Source: CAYJAD01 sp964370305 (GTDB lineage Bacteria > Desulfobacterota > Desulfovibrionia > Desulfovibrionales > Desulfovibrionaceae). Taken from it: DNA of 64,000 bases. This document shows positions 8,054-15,825 of the stretch, one piece after another. The number at the start of each line of letters is the position of its first letter. The stretch's first letter is position 1. Location of the stretch: contig CAYJIU010000001.1 of NCBI GenBank assembly GCA_964370305.1, forward strand, positions 12,116 through 76,115, in the 5' to 3' direction. The notes beneath the pieces were generated by a model that worked only from the letters and a program-made list of their open reading frames with translations, did not search any database and was not told the origin of the DNA. The translations under genes and the position numbers were made by a program.

Positions 8054-9169
8054 TTACTTGCTGTTTGGAATATGTGGCTTAACAATAATTTCATCATCTT
8101 GTAATGAAAACTCAACACAGCGCATGGGCTCATTTACTTGGAGAAATGAACGCCCGATGGCAATTTCTACTCCGGGGAAAACTTCACCGGCGGCAACTAC
8201 TTTACAATGTTGAAGTATATCTTGCTGTTCGTGCAGAGTTGCCCAAACGCTATTACGTGACAATAAGTAGGCGTCTGTTTTTTTACGCATATTGGCAAGT
8301 TTTCTTGTAAGATCATTGGTGTCAGGTGGTAAATGCCCAGCCACTGCGTTAATATGGTGCATTTTTTCAGAAAGCTCACTTATACGTTGGTCAATTTTTT
8401 CAAGCTTACGGATTAATAGTGGATCATATCCAAGAAATATGCGCGTTGAAACATATGCTTTGTTTCCAAGGCGTTGTCCCACATAAACACCTTTGAGTGC
8501 GTGTAAATTGCCCCCTATGAGATGCTCTTGGATGATGGCGTTGGTGCCTGCATATATGTTTGAGTGCAGGGCATATCTATTAACTAACACATTGCCCCTT
8601 GTTCTGACTTCAATTTTTTCTGCAAAGGATAAGCGTACGGTATTTTTAGCTTTTAATATGCAACGCTTGGCAACACCTCCACGAGCTCCACCAGCGATGG
8701 CTAAGTCTTGATTGGCTTGCACATTTCCGCCTTCAACCATGCCATTTATTATGACATTTTCTCCATATACATTGAATCCAGCACGAACATTACCAAATAT
8801 ATTTGTATCTCCAATAAAGGTAATATTGCCGGTGCGAAAGCTTATGTCTGAATGTAGGTTAAGCACAGCTTTTACTAATATTTTTTCATCATTATACAGT
8901 ACATAGCCTTGCTTTTCTGCCAGAAGGCGGTGGGGATTTTGGGGGTCAATATAAGTGTTTTGCCCCATAGGGAAGGAAGATTTTTCGTAAATATAACGGG
9001 CGTCTGGCTCCTGAATACTATCAAGGGGTACAAATTCGGCTAGAAGCTGGCCTTCTTGCACATTTTGCACATAGCCAAGATTGTAGAGATCGGTTTTTTT
9101 ATCCCGTCCGGGCCGAGGCTGCAGATTCACCATATCTGGGTCGAAATAAAGCTTTAGATACAGGGACAA
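8054..9169 (-). CDS. FapA-family protein (DUF342)
   Basis: 371-aa protein with the DUF342 core: a run of beta-helix-like repeats with alternating Gly/Asn/Val (NITFIGDTNIFGNVRAGFNV, VIINGMVEGGNVQANQDLAI, GARGGVAKRCILKAKNTV), followed by a coiled coil (about 265-345, ISELSEKMHHINAV and KLANMRKKTDAYL). FapA proteins are polar scaffold-like proteins with unclear function. The frame extends upstream to a TTG at 9196, but I chose TTG at 9169 because GGAGG sits 5 bases before it, a strong ribosome site, and SLYLKLYFDPD is the usual N terminus. It heads the glycosyltransferase unit. Confidence 0.83.
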   Translation of the reverse strand: MSLYLKLYFDPDMVNLQPRPGRDKKTDLYNLGYVQNVQEGQLLAEFVPLDSIQEPDARYIYEKSSFPMGQNTYIDPQNPHRLLAEKQGYVLYNDEKILVKAVLNLHSDISFRTGNITFIGDTNIFGNVRAGFNVYGENVIINGMVEGGNVQANQDLAIAGGARGGVAKRCILKAKNTVRLSFAEKIEVRTRGNVLVNRYALHSNIYAGTNAIIQEHLIGGNLHALKGVYVGQRLGNKAYVSTRIFLGYDPLLIRKLEKIDQRISELSEKMHHINAVAGHLPPDTNDLTRKLANMRKKTDAYLLSRNSVWATLHEQQDILQHCKVVAAGEVFPGVEIAIGRSFLQVNEPMRCVEFSLQDDEIIVKPHIPNSK

Positions 9170-9261
9170 AGCAGCCTCCGATGAATTTTCTAGCAAGTTA
9201 CAAGGTTACACCTACGCAGTGTATCTTTACTTGTGCAGTGCGTCAATATTGAGTTGTACGA

Positions 9262-11001
9262 TTATTCTGTGTCCTCACCACCTTGGTGTGCATCTTGCTT
9301 TTTAGCATCGTCCTCAGCTCTGAGTACGCGACGTAAAACCTTGCCCACTATGGTTTTGGGAAGTTCCTCACGAAACTCTACGCTGCGAGGAATTTTGTAG
9401 GATGCAAGTTTGCTTCTACACCAAGCCATAACTTCAGCGCGGGTCATTTTTTCGCCTGGTTGCAGTACAATAAACGCTTTTATGCTTTCACCGCGAACAC
9501 TATCGTCAACGCCTACCGCCACAGCCTCAAGTATGCTTGGATGTTCAAGTAAAACTTCATCCACTTCACGTGGGTAAACATTGTAGCCACCTACAATAAC
9601 CATATCTTTTTTGCGATCGGTAATATAAAAAAATCCTTCTTCATCCATGGTACCAAGGTCGCCGGTATATAGCCAGCCATTGCGCAGGGCTGATGCAGTT
9701 TCATCTTCTTTATTCCAGTACCCGGCCATGATTTGCGGGCCTTTGATGATAAGCTCGCCTAATTTGCCAGGTGCTAGGGTGAGGGAACCACCTTCCATAT
9801 CCACGATGCGCGCGCGTGTACTAGGCAGTGGCATGCCGATGGAGCCAACCTTTTGATTATGAGATATTAAGGGGTTAATATGAGTGATGGGTGAGGCCTC
9901 GGTTAGGCCATAACCCTCAATAATGGTTGCGCCGGTAAGATCTTGAAATTTACGGAAATGCTCTTGAGGTAGCGGAGCAGAGCCGGAAATACAAAGCTTA
10001 ATGCACTTTAAATCATAATCTGATAGATTTTTTTGCTGCATAAGCGATATATAGACTGATGGTGCACCTGGGAAGATGGTTGGTTTATGTTTTTTAATAA
10101 GCTTTAGAACATCTTGCGGTACGTAGCGCGGCATGGGCAAGGATGTACCCATAATGGCCGTAGGAATAATGAGCCCAACGCATAAACCATAAACATGGAA
10201 GAAGGGTAAAAGGGCCACAAGTTTATGATGCTCGTTGACAGCCTCACTAATAACACTGAGTATTTGTTGACAGTTTGTTCCAATATTAGCATGAGTTAGC
10301 ATGACACCCTTGGGCAATCCTGTTGTGCCTCCGGTGTATTGTAGCATGGCCACAGTGTCGGCCGTGATACGTTGTTTTGCACAGTACCGATGGGTGGATG
10401 TGAACATATTTTTCCACTGCACTATATCTTCATGATTATAAGGCACTTCCACATGTGTATTGCTGCGTTTTGCCTTGAATTTGTACAGGTAATTTAGGGG
10501 AAAGGATAGGGCATCGCCAATGCAAGTGATGATGTAGTTTTCGATGGGCAGTCTATCGCGCAATGGATCAATCTTCGTCCAAAGTAAATCCAGCATGATT
10601 AGATGCTTAGCACCAGAATCTTGCATATGGTGAATGATTTCTGACTCCATATAAAGTGGGTTAGTCATAACGGCAATGGCCCCCGCCTTCATTACACCCC
10701 AAAAAGCGATAATAGCTTGGGGTACATTGGGGAGCATAATGGCGACACGATCACCATGATTAACGCCCATGAGGCGTAATGATGATGCAAAAACTTCTGC
10801 CTTATCACGCAGTTGCGTATAATTAATCTTGGTATTTTGAAAGATAATTGCCGCACGGTTAGGGTGCTGTCTTGCCGCGGCATCAAGTAGGGCAAAGATA
10901 GGTTGATTAAAAGTATCAACCTCATGCACAACACCTTCATCATATTGTTGTAGCCATGGTTTTTCATCAAAATGCTGAGTTGGTATAGCTTGTTCTGTCA
11001 T
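9262..11001 (-). CDS. fadD: Long-chain fatty acid--CoA ligase (AMP-forming)
   Basis: 579-aa ANL-superfamily acyl-CoA synthetase that activates fatty acids to acyl-CoA through an acyl-adenylate. The AMP-binding signature YTGGTTGLPKG is at 222-232; GYGLTEASPITHIN and the TGDLG / DRKKDMVIVGGYNVYPREVD hinge region follow; the C-terminal lysine motif is in GKVLRRVLR. Length matches FadD. It lies 23 bp downstream of ispDF on the same strand. It may feed membrane lipid recycling, a plausible link to the Mla operon, but that is inference. Chain-length preference cannot be told. Confidence 0.92.
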   Translation of the reverse strand: MTEQAIPTQHFDEKPWLQQYDEGVVHEVDTFNQPIFALLDAAARQHPNRAAIIFQNTKINYTQLRDKAEVFASSLRLMGVNHGDRVAIMLPNVPQAIIAFWGVMKAGAIAVMTNPLYMESEIIHHMQDSGAKHLIMLDLLWTKIDPLRDRLPIENYIITCIGDALSFPLNYLYKFKAKRSNTHVEVPYNHEDIVQWKNMFTSTHRYCAKQRITADTVAMLQYTGGTTGLPKGVMLTHANIGTNCQQILSVISEAVNEHHKLVALLPFFHVYGLCVGLIIPTAIMGTSLPMPRYVPQDVLKLIKKHKPTIFPGAPSVYISLMQQKNLSDYDLKCIKLCISGSAPLPQEHFRKFQDLTGATIIEGYGLTEASPITHINPLISHNQKVGSIGMPLPSTRARIVDMEGGSLTLAPGKLGELIIKGPQIMAGYWNKEDETASALRNGWLYTGDLGTMDEEGFFYITDRKKDMVIVGGYNVYPREVDEVLLEHPSILEAVAVGVDDSVRGESIKAFIVLQPGEKMTRAEVMAWCRSKLASYKIPRSVEFREELPKTIVGKVLRRVLRAEDDAKKQDAHQGGEDTE

Positions 11002-11024
11002 AATAGTAATAACTCTCAGTGTTT

Positions 11025-12218
11025 TTAGCTGTATGCAATGGCATTGACTAGGGCAATAGCTTTAATTCCTTCTCCATTTCCTGTAAAGCCGAGCCCTTCC
11101 TCAGTTGTTGCTTTAACATTTATGTTTTGTACGGGGATATGGAGTAAATACGCGATATTTTTTGCAATGGCTGCTCGTTGCGGCCCGATTTTTGGTTTTT
11201 GGGTAATGATTGTTAAGTCAACACCTGTTATCTTAATGTGTTTTTGTGATAACATTTGTAAAACATTACTTAATAATACAGCAGAGTCCGCATTATTAAA
11301 ATGTGCATCAGTGTCTGGAAAGTGTTGCCCAATATCACCTAATGCAGCACAACCAAGCATGGCATCCATAAGTGCGTGCAAAAGCACATCACCATCAGAA
11401 TGTGCTTCCACCTCAAGCTTGCCGTCCATAAGCACGCCGCCAAGTTTTAAAGGGCGACCTTTGCCAAAACGGTGCACATCATAGCCAAAGCCGCTGCATA
11501 GCCTAGTTGTGGGTTGATTTTGCAATAAGTGCATATGTCTAGCCTCAGTGATTTTAATGTTTTGTTCATCACCCTTTATCATATATACAGGATGATTACA
11601 ATATTCAAGTAGGGACGCATCGTCGGTGACATCGAGGTTTTTTGATTGGCTTATGATATGCGCTTTTTCTAAAGCATGTCGCTCAAATCCTTGCGGGGTT
11701 TGCACAGTGAAAAGATTTGAGCGATCAATGGTTTGGATAATCATTTCATCTTGTACATTTTTGATGGTGTCGGTTATGGCAAGCCCTGGCACAACACCCA
11801 TATGTCCAGCATCTAAGGCTAAGCATATATCTTCCACCAATTGAGCACTCATAAATGGTCTTGCGCTATCGTGAATAATTGCGTGGGTACAAGTGGGAGG
11901 CAGGGCTTTTAGCCCTTCATATACCGAATCTTGACGGCGTGGGCCCCCAGCAACACAATGCCATTTTAGGCCTAGAGTTTTGTTTTGCTCAAGTTCATTT
12001 AGACGTGCTTTTTCAGCCTCAAGGTGGTCGCTTGGAAATACAAATACAATGCCCTGCATGCGGGCATTGCGACTGAAGGTTTTTGCTGAGTGGTAGTATA
12101 AAGGTAGGTCTTGATACAATATAAATTGCTTGGGCTTACCACTGGTTTTAGTTGTAAGCCTTAAGCCTTGTCCGGCAGCAAGGATGATGGCCCAAGGGCA
12201 AACTGTTTTATTTATCAT
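11025..12218 (-). CDS. ispDF: Bifunctional IspD-IspF (MEP pathway cytidylyltransferase / cyclase)
   Basis: 397-aa fusion. The N-terminal IspD part (about 1-232) makes CDP-ME from MEP and CTP: nucleotide loop IILAAGQGLRL (11-21), conserved Lys in KPKQF, and HDSARPF. The C-terminal IspF part (about 237-397) forms the cyclic diphosphate: GYDVHRF, HSDGDVLLHALMDAMLG, DIGQHFPDTD and the final ATTEEGLGFTGNGEG. All metal ligands (Asp, two His) are kept. Fusion of these non-consecutive MEP enzymes is known in alpha-, delta- and epsilon-type proteobacteria. ispG and dxs lie 30-37 kb away in this same window. No strong ribosome site precedes the ATG. Confidence 0.95.
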   Translation of the reverse strand: MINKTVCPWAIILAAGQGLRLTTKTSGKPKQFILYQDLPLYYHSAKTFSRNARMQGIVFVFPSDHLEAEKARLNELEQNKTLGLKWHCVAGGPRRQDSVYEGLKALPPTCTHAIIHDSARPFMSAQLVEDICLALDAGHMGVVPGLAITDTIKNVQDEMIIQTIDRSNLFTVQTPQGFERHALEKAHIISQSKNLDVTDDASLLEYCNHPVYMIKGDEQNIKITEARHMHLLQNQPTTRLCSGFGYDVHRFGKGRPLKLGGVLMDGKLEVEAHSDGDVLLHALMDAMLGCAALGDIGQHFPDTDAHFNNADSAVLLSNVLQMLSQKHIKITGVDLTIITQKPKIGPQRAAIAKNIAYLLHIPVQNINVKATTEEGLGFTGNGEGIKAIALVNAIAYS

Positions 12219-12296
12219 CTATAAAGAATTCTGCACAATTATTTTATAGCGTTATTTTTGTGCTTTTGTAATAAATTTTCACTTTTCTAAAAAAAT

Positions 12297-12390
12297 TATG
12301 TGTGCAGGACTCTTGATTTTTGGCCGCATTGACTGCGTTGACGCTCTATGAAAAACTGCATAATGAATTATGCAGATATTTCTATAATAC
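12297..12390 (-). repeat. Family 2 hairpin repeat, partial copy, downstream of rnpB
   Basis: Read on the minus strand this carries CAGTCAATGCGGCC and AAAAATCAAGAGT, nearly identical to bases 15534-15561 on the plus strand. It also has a hairpin with arms CTGCATAAT / ATTATGCAG around TC, which aligns with CGCAAT-TC-ATTGCG in the 15480 copy: the arms differ but pairing is kept. Confidence 0.6.
12350..12375 (-). terminator. Intrinsic terminator of rnpB
   Basis: On the minus strand, stem CTGCATAAT / ATTATGCAG with a 2-base TC loop is followed at once by TTTTT. It begins about 16 bp after the end of the RNase P RNA and is itself part of a family 2 repeat. Confidence 0.7.
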
Positions 12391-12757
12391 AAGAGTCGGA
12401 CTATAAGCCGGGTTCTGTCATATGCTATTGTTAAAAACAAGAGCAAGAGACCGCCATTCCTCTAGGGATATGATTACTCATATCCTCAAGCAACCTACCC
12501 GAAAGGTTTGACCGGGCAAGTCACCTTTCCTATTTGGTTTTGCTCCCAATGGGGCTTGCCTAGCTTGCCATGTCGCCATGACAACTGGTAGGCTCTTACC
12601 CTACCGTTTCACCCTTACCCCATATTCATGGGGCGGTTTACTTTCTGTTGCGCTTGCCGAGGGTTGCCCCCCCTGGGTGTTACCCAGCATTGCGCCCTAT
12701 GGAGCCCGGACTTTCCTCCCCGTAAAAAATTACGCAGCGGCGGCCCGTCCGACTCTT
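12391..12757 (-). ncRNA. rnpB: RNase P RNA, bacterial class A
   Basis: The catalytic RNA that removes 5' leaders from pre-tRNAs. On the minus strand it opens with AAGAGTCGGAC and closes with GTCCGACTCTT, forming helix P1. Universally conserved parts are seen: GAGGAAAGTCCGGGCTCC near the 5' end (about 12707-12724), GGTAAGGGTGAAACGGTAGG and TAAGAGCCTACC (about 12590-12620), and ACAGAACCCGGCTTAT near the 3' end (about 12402-12419). Length of ~367 nt suits class A. The gene lies between ispDF and the zinc-ribbon gene. Ends are placed from the P1 pairing and may be off by a few bases. Confidence 0.96.
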
Positions 12758-12764
12758 GTAAATT

Positions 12765-13553
12765 TTAGTCTTCGGTTACAACTTCTATCTTTTTTTCTGC
12801 TACTGCTTTTTCTGCCACTACATCATCAGGGTTGGTGAAATGTTCGCACCAATAAATAAGACGCTGACAATTGGGGCAGCTTAAAATTTGTTGACCGCGT
12901 TGCAACTCAATAAAGGTTTGCGGCGGGATAGCAATGTGGCAGCCACTGCAAATGCCTGCATTTACAGGAACAATGACTGGGTGCTCCAAGCGTCTACGGA
13001 TGAATTCATAACGCTGAAATACTGGTTGTGGTACTATGGAACCAGTGGAGGATCTAACAGTTTGCAGGTCGGTAAGTTTTTTTTCTGCATTTTGCATGCG
13101 CTCTTGTAGGCCTTCTCGCTTTACTTCAAGCTCAGCTTTCAGGGCTAAGTAGTCGCCATCAATTTCTTTTAAGGTTTCTTCTTGGTTTTCAAGCTCTTCA
13201 ACTAAAACTATCTTTTCTTCTTCGCGGGTGCGATTTTGTTTTTCCATGCTATCCATTTCACGCATCATAGCATGATATTCACGCTGATTGCTTACTTGCA
13301 TGAGCTTGTTTTTACTCTTTTTAATGCGCACGGTATCATCATCAATTTCTACACCAATACGCTTTTGCTGCTCTTTAATGTGGGTGATTTTATCAACAAC
13401 TCTATTGCGTTGTTCTTCGGCCACATTAAAACGCTCATCAAGACTTTCTAGCTCTTGTGGGGCAAGTTTTAGCTCAGTTTTAACGGCATGTATGGCATCA
13501 TCAACCTTTTGTAAGGCAACAAGTTGTTCAATTTGTTTTAAATATAAGCTCAT
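12765..13553 (-). CDS. C4-type zinc-ribbon coiled-coil protein (zf-RING_7 family)
   Basis: 262-aa protein: a long charged coiled coil over residues about 5-175 and a C-terminal zinc ribbon with CSGC (about 207-210) and CPNC (about 231-234), giving four Cys ligands. This family is widespread and usually annotated only as a zinc-ribbon domain protein; a nucleic-acid role has been suggested but is not established. Its neighbours rnpB and the Nif3-like gene are typical partners. I chose the ATG at 13553 because AAGGAG lies 7 bases before it; a start 15 bp further upstream is less likely. The product is abundant in Lys/Glu and should be cytoplasmic. Confidence 0.85.
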   Translation of the reverse strand: MSLYLKQIEQLVALQKVDDAIHAVKTELKLAPQELESLDERFNVAEEQRNRVVDKITHIKEQQKRIGVEIDDDTVRIKKSKNKLMQVSNQREYHAMMREMDSMEKQNRTREEEKIVLVEELENQEETLKEIDGDYLALKAELEVKREGLQERMQNAEKKLTDLQTVRSSTGSIVPQPVFQRYEFIRRRLEHPVIVPVNAGICSGCHIAIPPQTFIELQRGQQILSCPNCQRLIYWCEHFTNPDDVVAEKAVAEKKIEVVTED

Positions 13554-13597
13554 GGCAATCTCCTTCAAATGCGTATATTGTAAATAAGTTAATACCT

Positions 13598-14380
13598 TTA
13601 CACGCTTGCAGTGCGCAAGGGTGATACAGAGGGTATAAATTTTATCTCAATGGGTAAAAGTTTTGTAAGGTCACGACTAAATTCTTGCATCATATATTCC
13701 TCAAGGCTGTGATGACCAACATCAAGGGTACATACTGGGCTTTCCAGTGCGCTGTGATATTTTACATCGCCAGTAATAAATATATCTGCGCCAAGTGTAT
13801 GGGCTTTTTGCATAAACGAAGAACCAGAGCCAGTGCAATAAGCAACGCGCTTAATTTGCTGCGGCGATGGCCCACAAAGCGTTGCAGTATCAAGCTGGAT
13901 ATGACTTTGTAGCTCTTGCAATAAAGCGTCATAACTTATGGATTTTGTTAAATCACCCACAAGGCCAAAACCTGCACTTTTTCCGATTTCAATTTCACCA
14001 ACAACTTCAATAACCTGCATGTTTGTGAGCTCAAGTGCGCGCCCAAGCCAACCCACTGGCCCAAAGGGGTTAATATCCAGTGAGGTGTGTGCTGCATACA
14101 GAGCCACATCATTGTTGAAAAGTAAGCGTAATACATGGTGATAATGGTCAAGTTTATCCGGTAAACGCCCTTGCATGAGCAGGGGATGGTGCGAAAGTAT
14201 AAGCTCGGATTTTTGACTTATGGCAGCTGTAATGGAATCAGGGCTTGGGTCAAGGCAAACAGCCATGCATTGTATATCTTGTTTTAAGGATGCTACTTGA
14301 ATACCGCAATTATCCCATGCGGCGGCTAAACTTGGCGGGGCTATTTTTTCAATAACTTCTATTATTTCAGATAGTTTCAT
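13598..14380 (-). CDS. Nif3-like dinuclear-metal protein (DUF34 / GTP cyclohydrolase 1 type 2 family)
   Basis: 260-aa protein of the Nif3/YbgI family. Metal-site motifs are present: WDNCGIQV near residue 22, LILSHHPLLM (about 80-89), YAAHTSLDIN, and the C-terminal GDVKYHSALE with a later DVGHHSLEEYMM. The family forms toroidal hexamers binding two metal ions; proposed roles in metal or cofactor handling remain unproven, and the GTP cyclohydrolase name is a database label. It lies 44 bp upstream of the zinc-ribbon gene on the same strand, an association common in this lineage. Confidence 0.87.
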   Translation of the reverse strand: MKLSEIIEVIEKIAPPSLAAAWDNCGIQVASLKQDIQCMAVCLDPSPDSITAAISQKSELILSHHPLLMQGRLPDKLDHYHHVLRLLFNNDVALYAAHTSLDINPFGPVGWLGRALELTNMQVIEVVGEIEIGKSAGFGLVGDLTKSISYDALLQELQSHIQLDTATLCGPSPQQIKRVAYCTGSGSSFMQKAHTLGADIFITGDVKYHSALESPVCTLDVGHHSLEEYMMQEFSRDLTKLLPIEIKFIPSVSPLRTASV

Positions 14381-14395
14381 TCAAAAAACTCACAT

Positions 14396-14431
14396 AAAAA
14401 AAGTGCTTTCTTTGTTTAGGAGAAAGCACTT
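14396..14431 (-). terminator. Intrinsic terminator downstream of purQ
   Basis: On the minus strand, stem AAGTGCTTTC / GAAAGCACTT is followed by a run of T. It lies 150 bp after the purQ stop and just before the Nif3-like gene, separating the two transcripts. Confidence 0.85.
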
Positions 14432-14581
14432 GGTAAAGATAATTTATAACATCCTTGCGGCATCTCCCATACATGTACTTTTTTAAGCTTGTTGTCAAGC
14501 TTTTTATGCTTTGAAAATGATGGCTACCCACGGTGTTTTTTACAAAAGCTATAATTGGTAAAAATTATTCGTATACGTAGG

Positions 14582-15388
14582 CTATAGATTGCGTAAATAC
14601 TTAATGGCATTAACAAAAAGTAATGTGCCAGGAGGGGATACTTCACCTCTTGTCCAGCCCGGATGGTTGGTTACGTGGTGAAATGCCTCAGGATGCGGCA
14701 TAAGCCCAAGCATGCGTCCGCTTGGATCGCAAAGTCCGGCAATACCTAAGGGAGAACCATTGGGATTTGCAGGGTAATCTTGTGTAATATCAAGATTATC
14801 ATCTACATATTGTAGGGCTATTAATTGTTCATTTTGCAAGCGATTAAGGCAAGCTTCATCGGTGGGAATTATTTTACCTTCACCATGGCGCACGGGGCAA
14901 GTTACATACTCAAGACCCTTGGTAAAAACACAAGGGCTATCAGGGTTTACACGCATTGTTACCCAGCGGTCTTCGTATCTTGCAGAGTCATTATGCCCTA
15001 GCGAAACATGGCGCACAAAGCTTTGACCATCAAAGCTTGGCAAGAGTCCAAGTTTAACCATTAGCTGAAAACCATTGCAAATCCCAAGGATAAGTTTGCC
15101 CTCAGCCATAAAATTTTTAAGATGCTCAAGTAGAGGTGTTCCGTTTGCATCTTCAAGATAACGCCAGCGCATGCTTGCAGCGTGGGCCGCACCTAAGTCA
15201 TCACCATCTAAAAAACCACCCGGAAAAATGAGGAAATGATAGTCGGCAAGTTTTATTTTGGCATTAACAATATCTGAAAAATGCACCACATCTGCTTTGT
15301 CTGAACCAGCCAAACGTGCAGTGTGAGCAGTTTCAAGATGTGAATTTGTGCCGTATCCAGTGATGACTAGCGTGTTGACAGTGCCCAT
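14582..15388 (-). CDS. purQ: Phosphoribosylformylglycinamidine synthase subunit I (PurQ)
   Basis: 268-aa class I glutamine amidotransferase that supplies ammonia for the fourth step of purine synthesis. The catalytic nucleophile is Cys104 in GICNGFQL and the His/Glu pair is His232/Glu234 in PHPEAF; FPGGFLDGDDLGAA is a PurQ signature. At 268 aa it is longer than the ~230-aa PurQ that works with PurS/PurL, resembling the longer form. purL and purS are not nearby. AGAGG lies 8 bp before the ATG. The 150-bp gap to the next gene contains its own terminator, so it is probably monocistronic. Confidence 0.9.
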   Translation of the reverse strand: MGTVNTLVITGYGTNSHLETAHTARLAGSDKADVVHFSDIVNAKIKLADYHFLIFPGGFLDGDDLGAAHAASMRWRYLEDANGTPLLEHLKNFMAEGKLILGICNGFQLMVKLGLLPSFDGQSFVRHVSLGHNDSARYEDRWVTMRVNPDSPCVFTKGLEYVTCPVRHGEGKIIPTDEACLNRLQNEQLIALQYVDDNLDITQDYPANPNGSPLGIAGLCDPSGRMLGLMPHPEAFHHVTNHPGWTRGEVSPPGTLLFVNAIKYLRNL

Positions 15389-15825
15389 ATTTACTACCTC
15401 TTTGATATATCAATGCAAGCCCATAACCATCATTTTTGTGGCATGGCATTTTTATTTTGTTAAAAAAAATTATGCAGTGCCATTGGAGACCTTTGCGCAA
15501 TTCATTGCGTAGAGTCTCATGGAGCATTGGCTACAGTCAATGCGACCAAAAATCAAGAGTAGGGCTAGCTTTGCTTGCCCGTTAAACGATTGATTTTTTT
15601 GTCATTTGCTCTGCAGACCTTTTTTTGTTGTTTGAGTAACTTTTCAAAATTTAACAGCAAAGTTGTATTTGAAAATAATTATACAGAGCCCTCCATTAGG
15701 CGGATTGCAAATATAAATGCAATTGACATGAAGGTCAATGCTAGCTTTTTGTATTCAATATGTATATAATGCAAGAGGCGTGAGTGTATTTTTTAAAACA
15801 ATATATATGAAAGGGATTTACAAGC
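15389..15825. other. 437-bp intergenic region between divergent purQ and pyrG
   Basis: Contains a family 2 hairpin repeat (about 15480-15600) and an AT-rich tract in front of pyrG. TATAAT at 15765-15770 could be a -10 box, but no good -35 box lies at the right distance. TTGACATGAAGGTCAA (15723-15738) is a small dyad of unknown meaning. No credible gene is present. Confidence 0.5.
15480..15600 (+). repeat. Family 2 hairpin repeat
   Basis: Two hairpins in series: CGCAAT-TC-ATTGCG with a following TAGAGTCTC, then AAATCAAGAG enclosing GGGC..GCCC and closing with ATTGATTT. The second hairpin aligns with 35136-35182, where the inner stem is GGCGCAA / TTGCGCC, so pairing is kept while bases differ. 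The middle part matches 12309-12337 in reverse orientation. Confidence 0.65.

Noticed and set aside
11038..11484. 148-codon plus-strand frame opposite ispDF
   Set aside because: It is antisense to the conserved IspF domain, has no ribosome site or recognisable domain, and follows from codon bias of the real gene.
12578..12838. 86-codon plus-strand frame across rnpB
   Set aside because: It lies on the complement of the highly conserved RNase P RNA and runs into the zinc-ribbon gene.
15723..15770. Sigma-70 promoter of pyrG from TTGACA and TATAAT
   Set aside because: The boxes are 36 bp apart, about twice the workable spacing.
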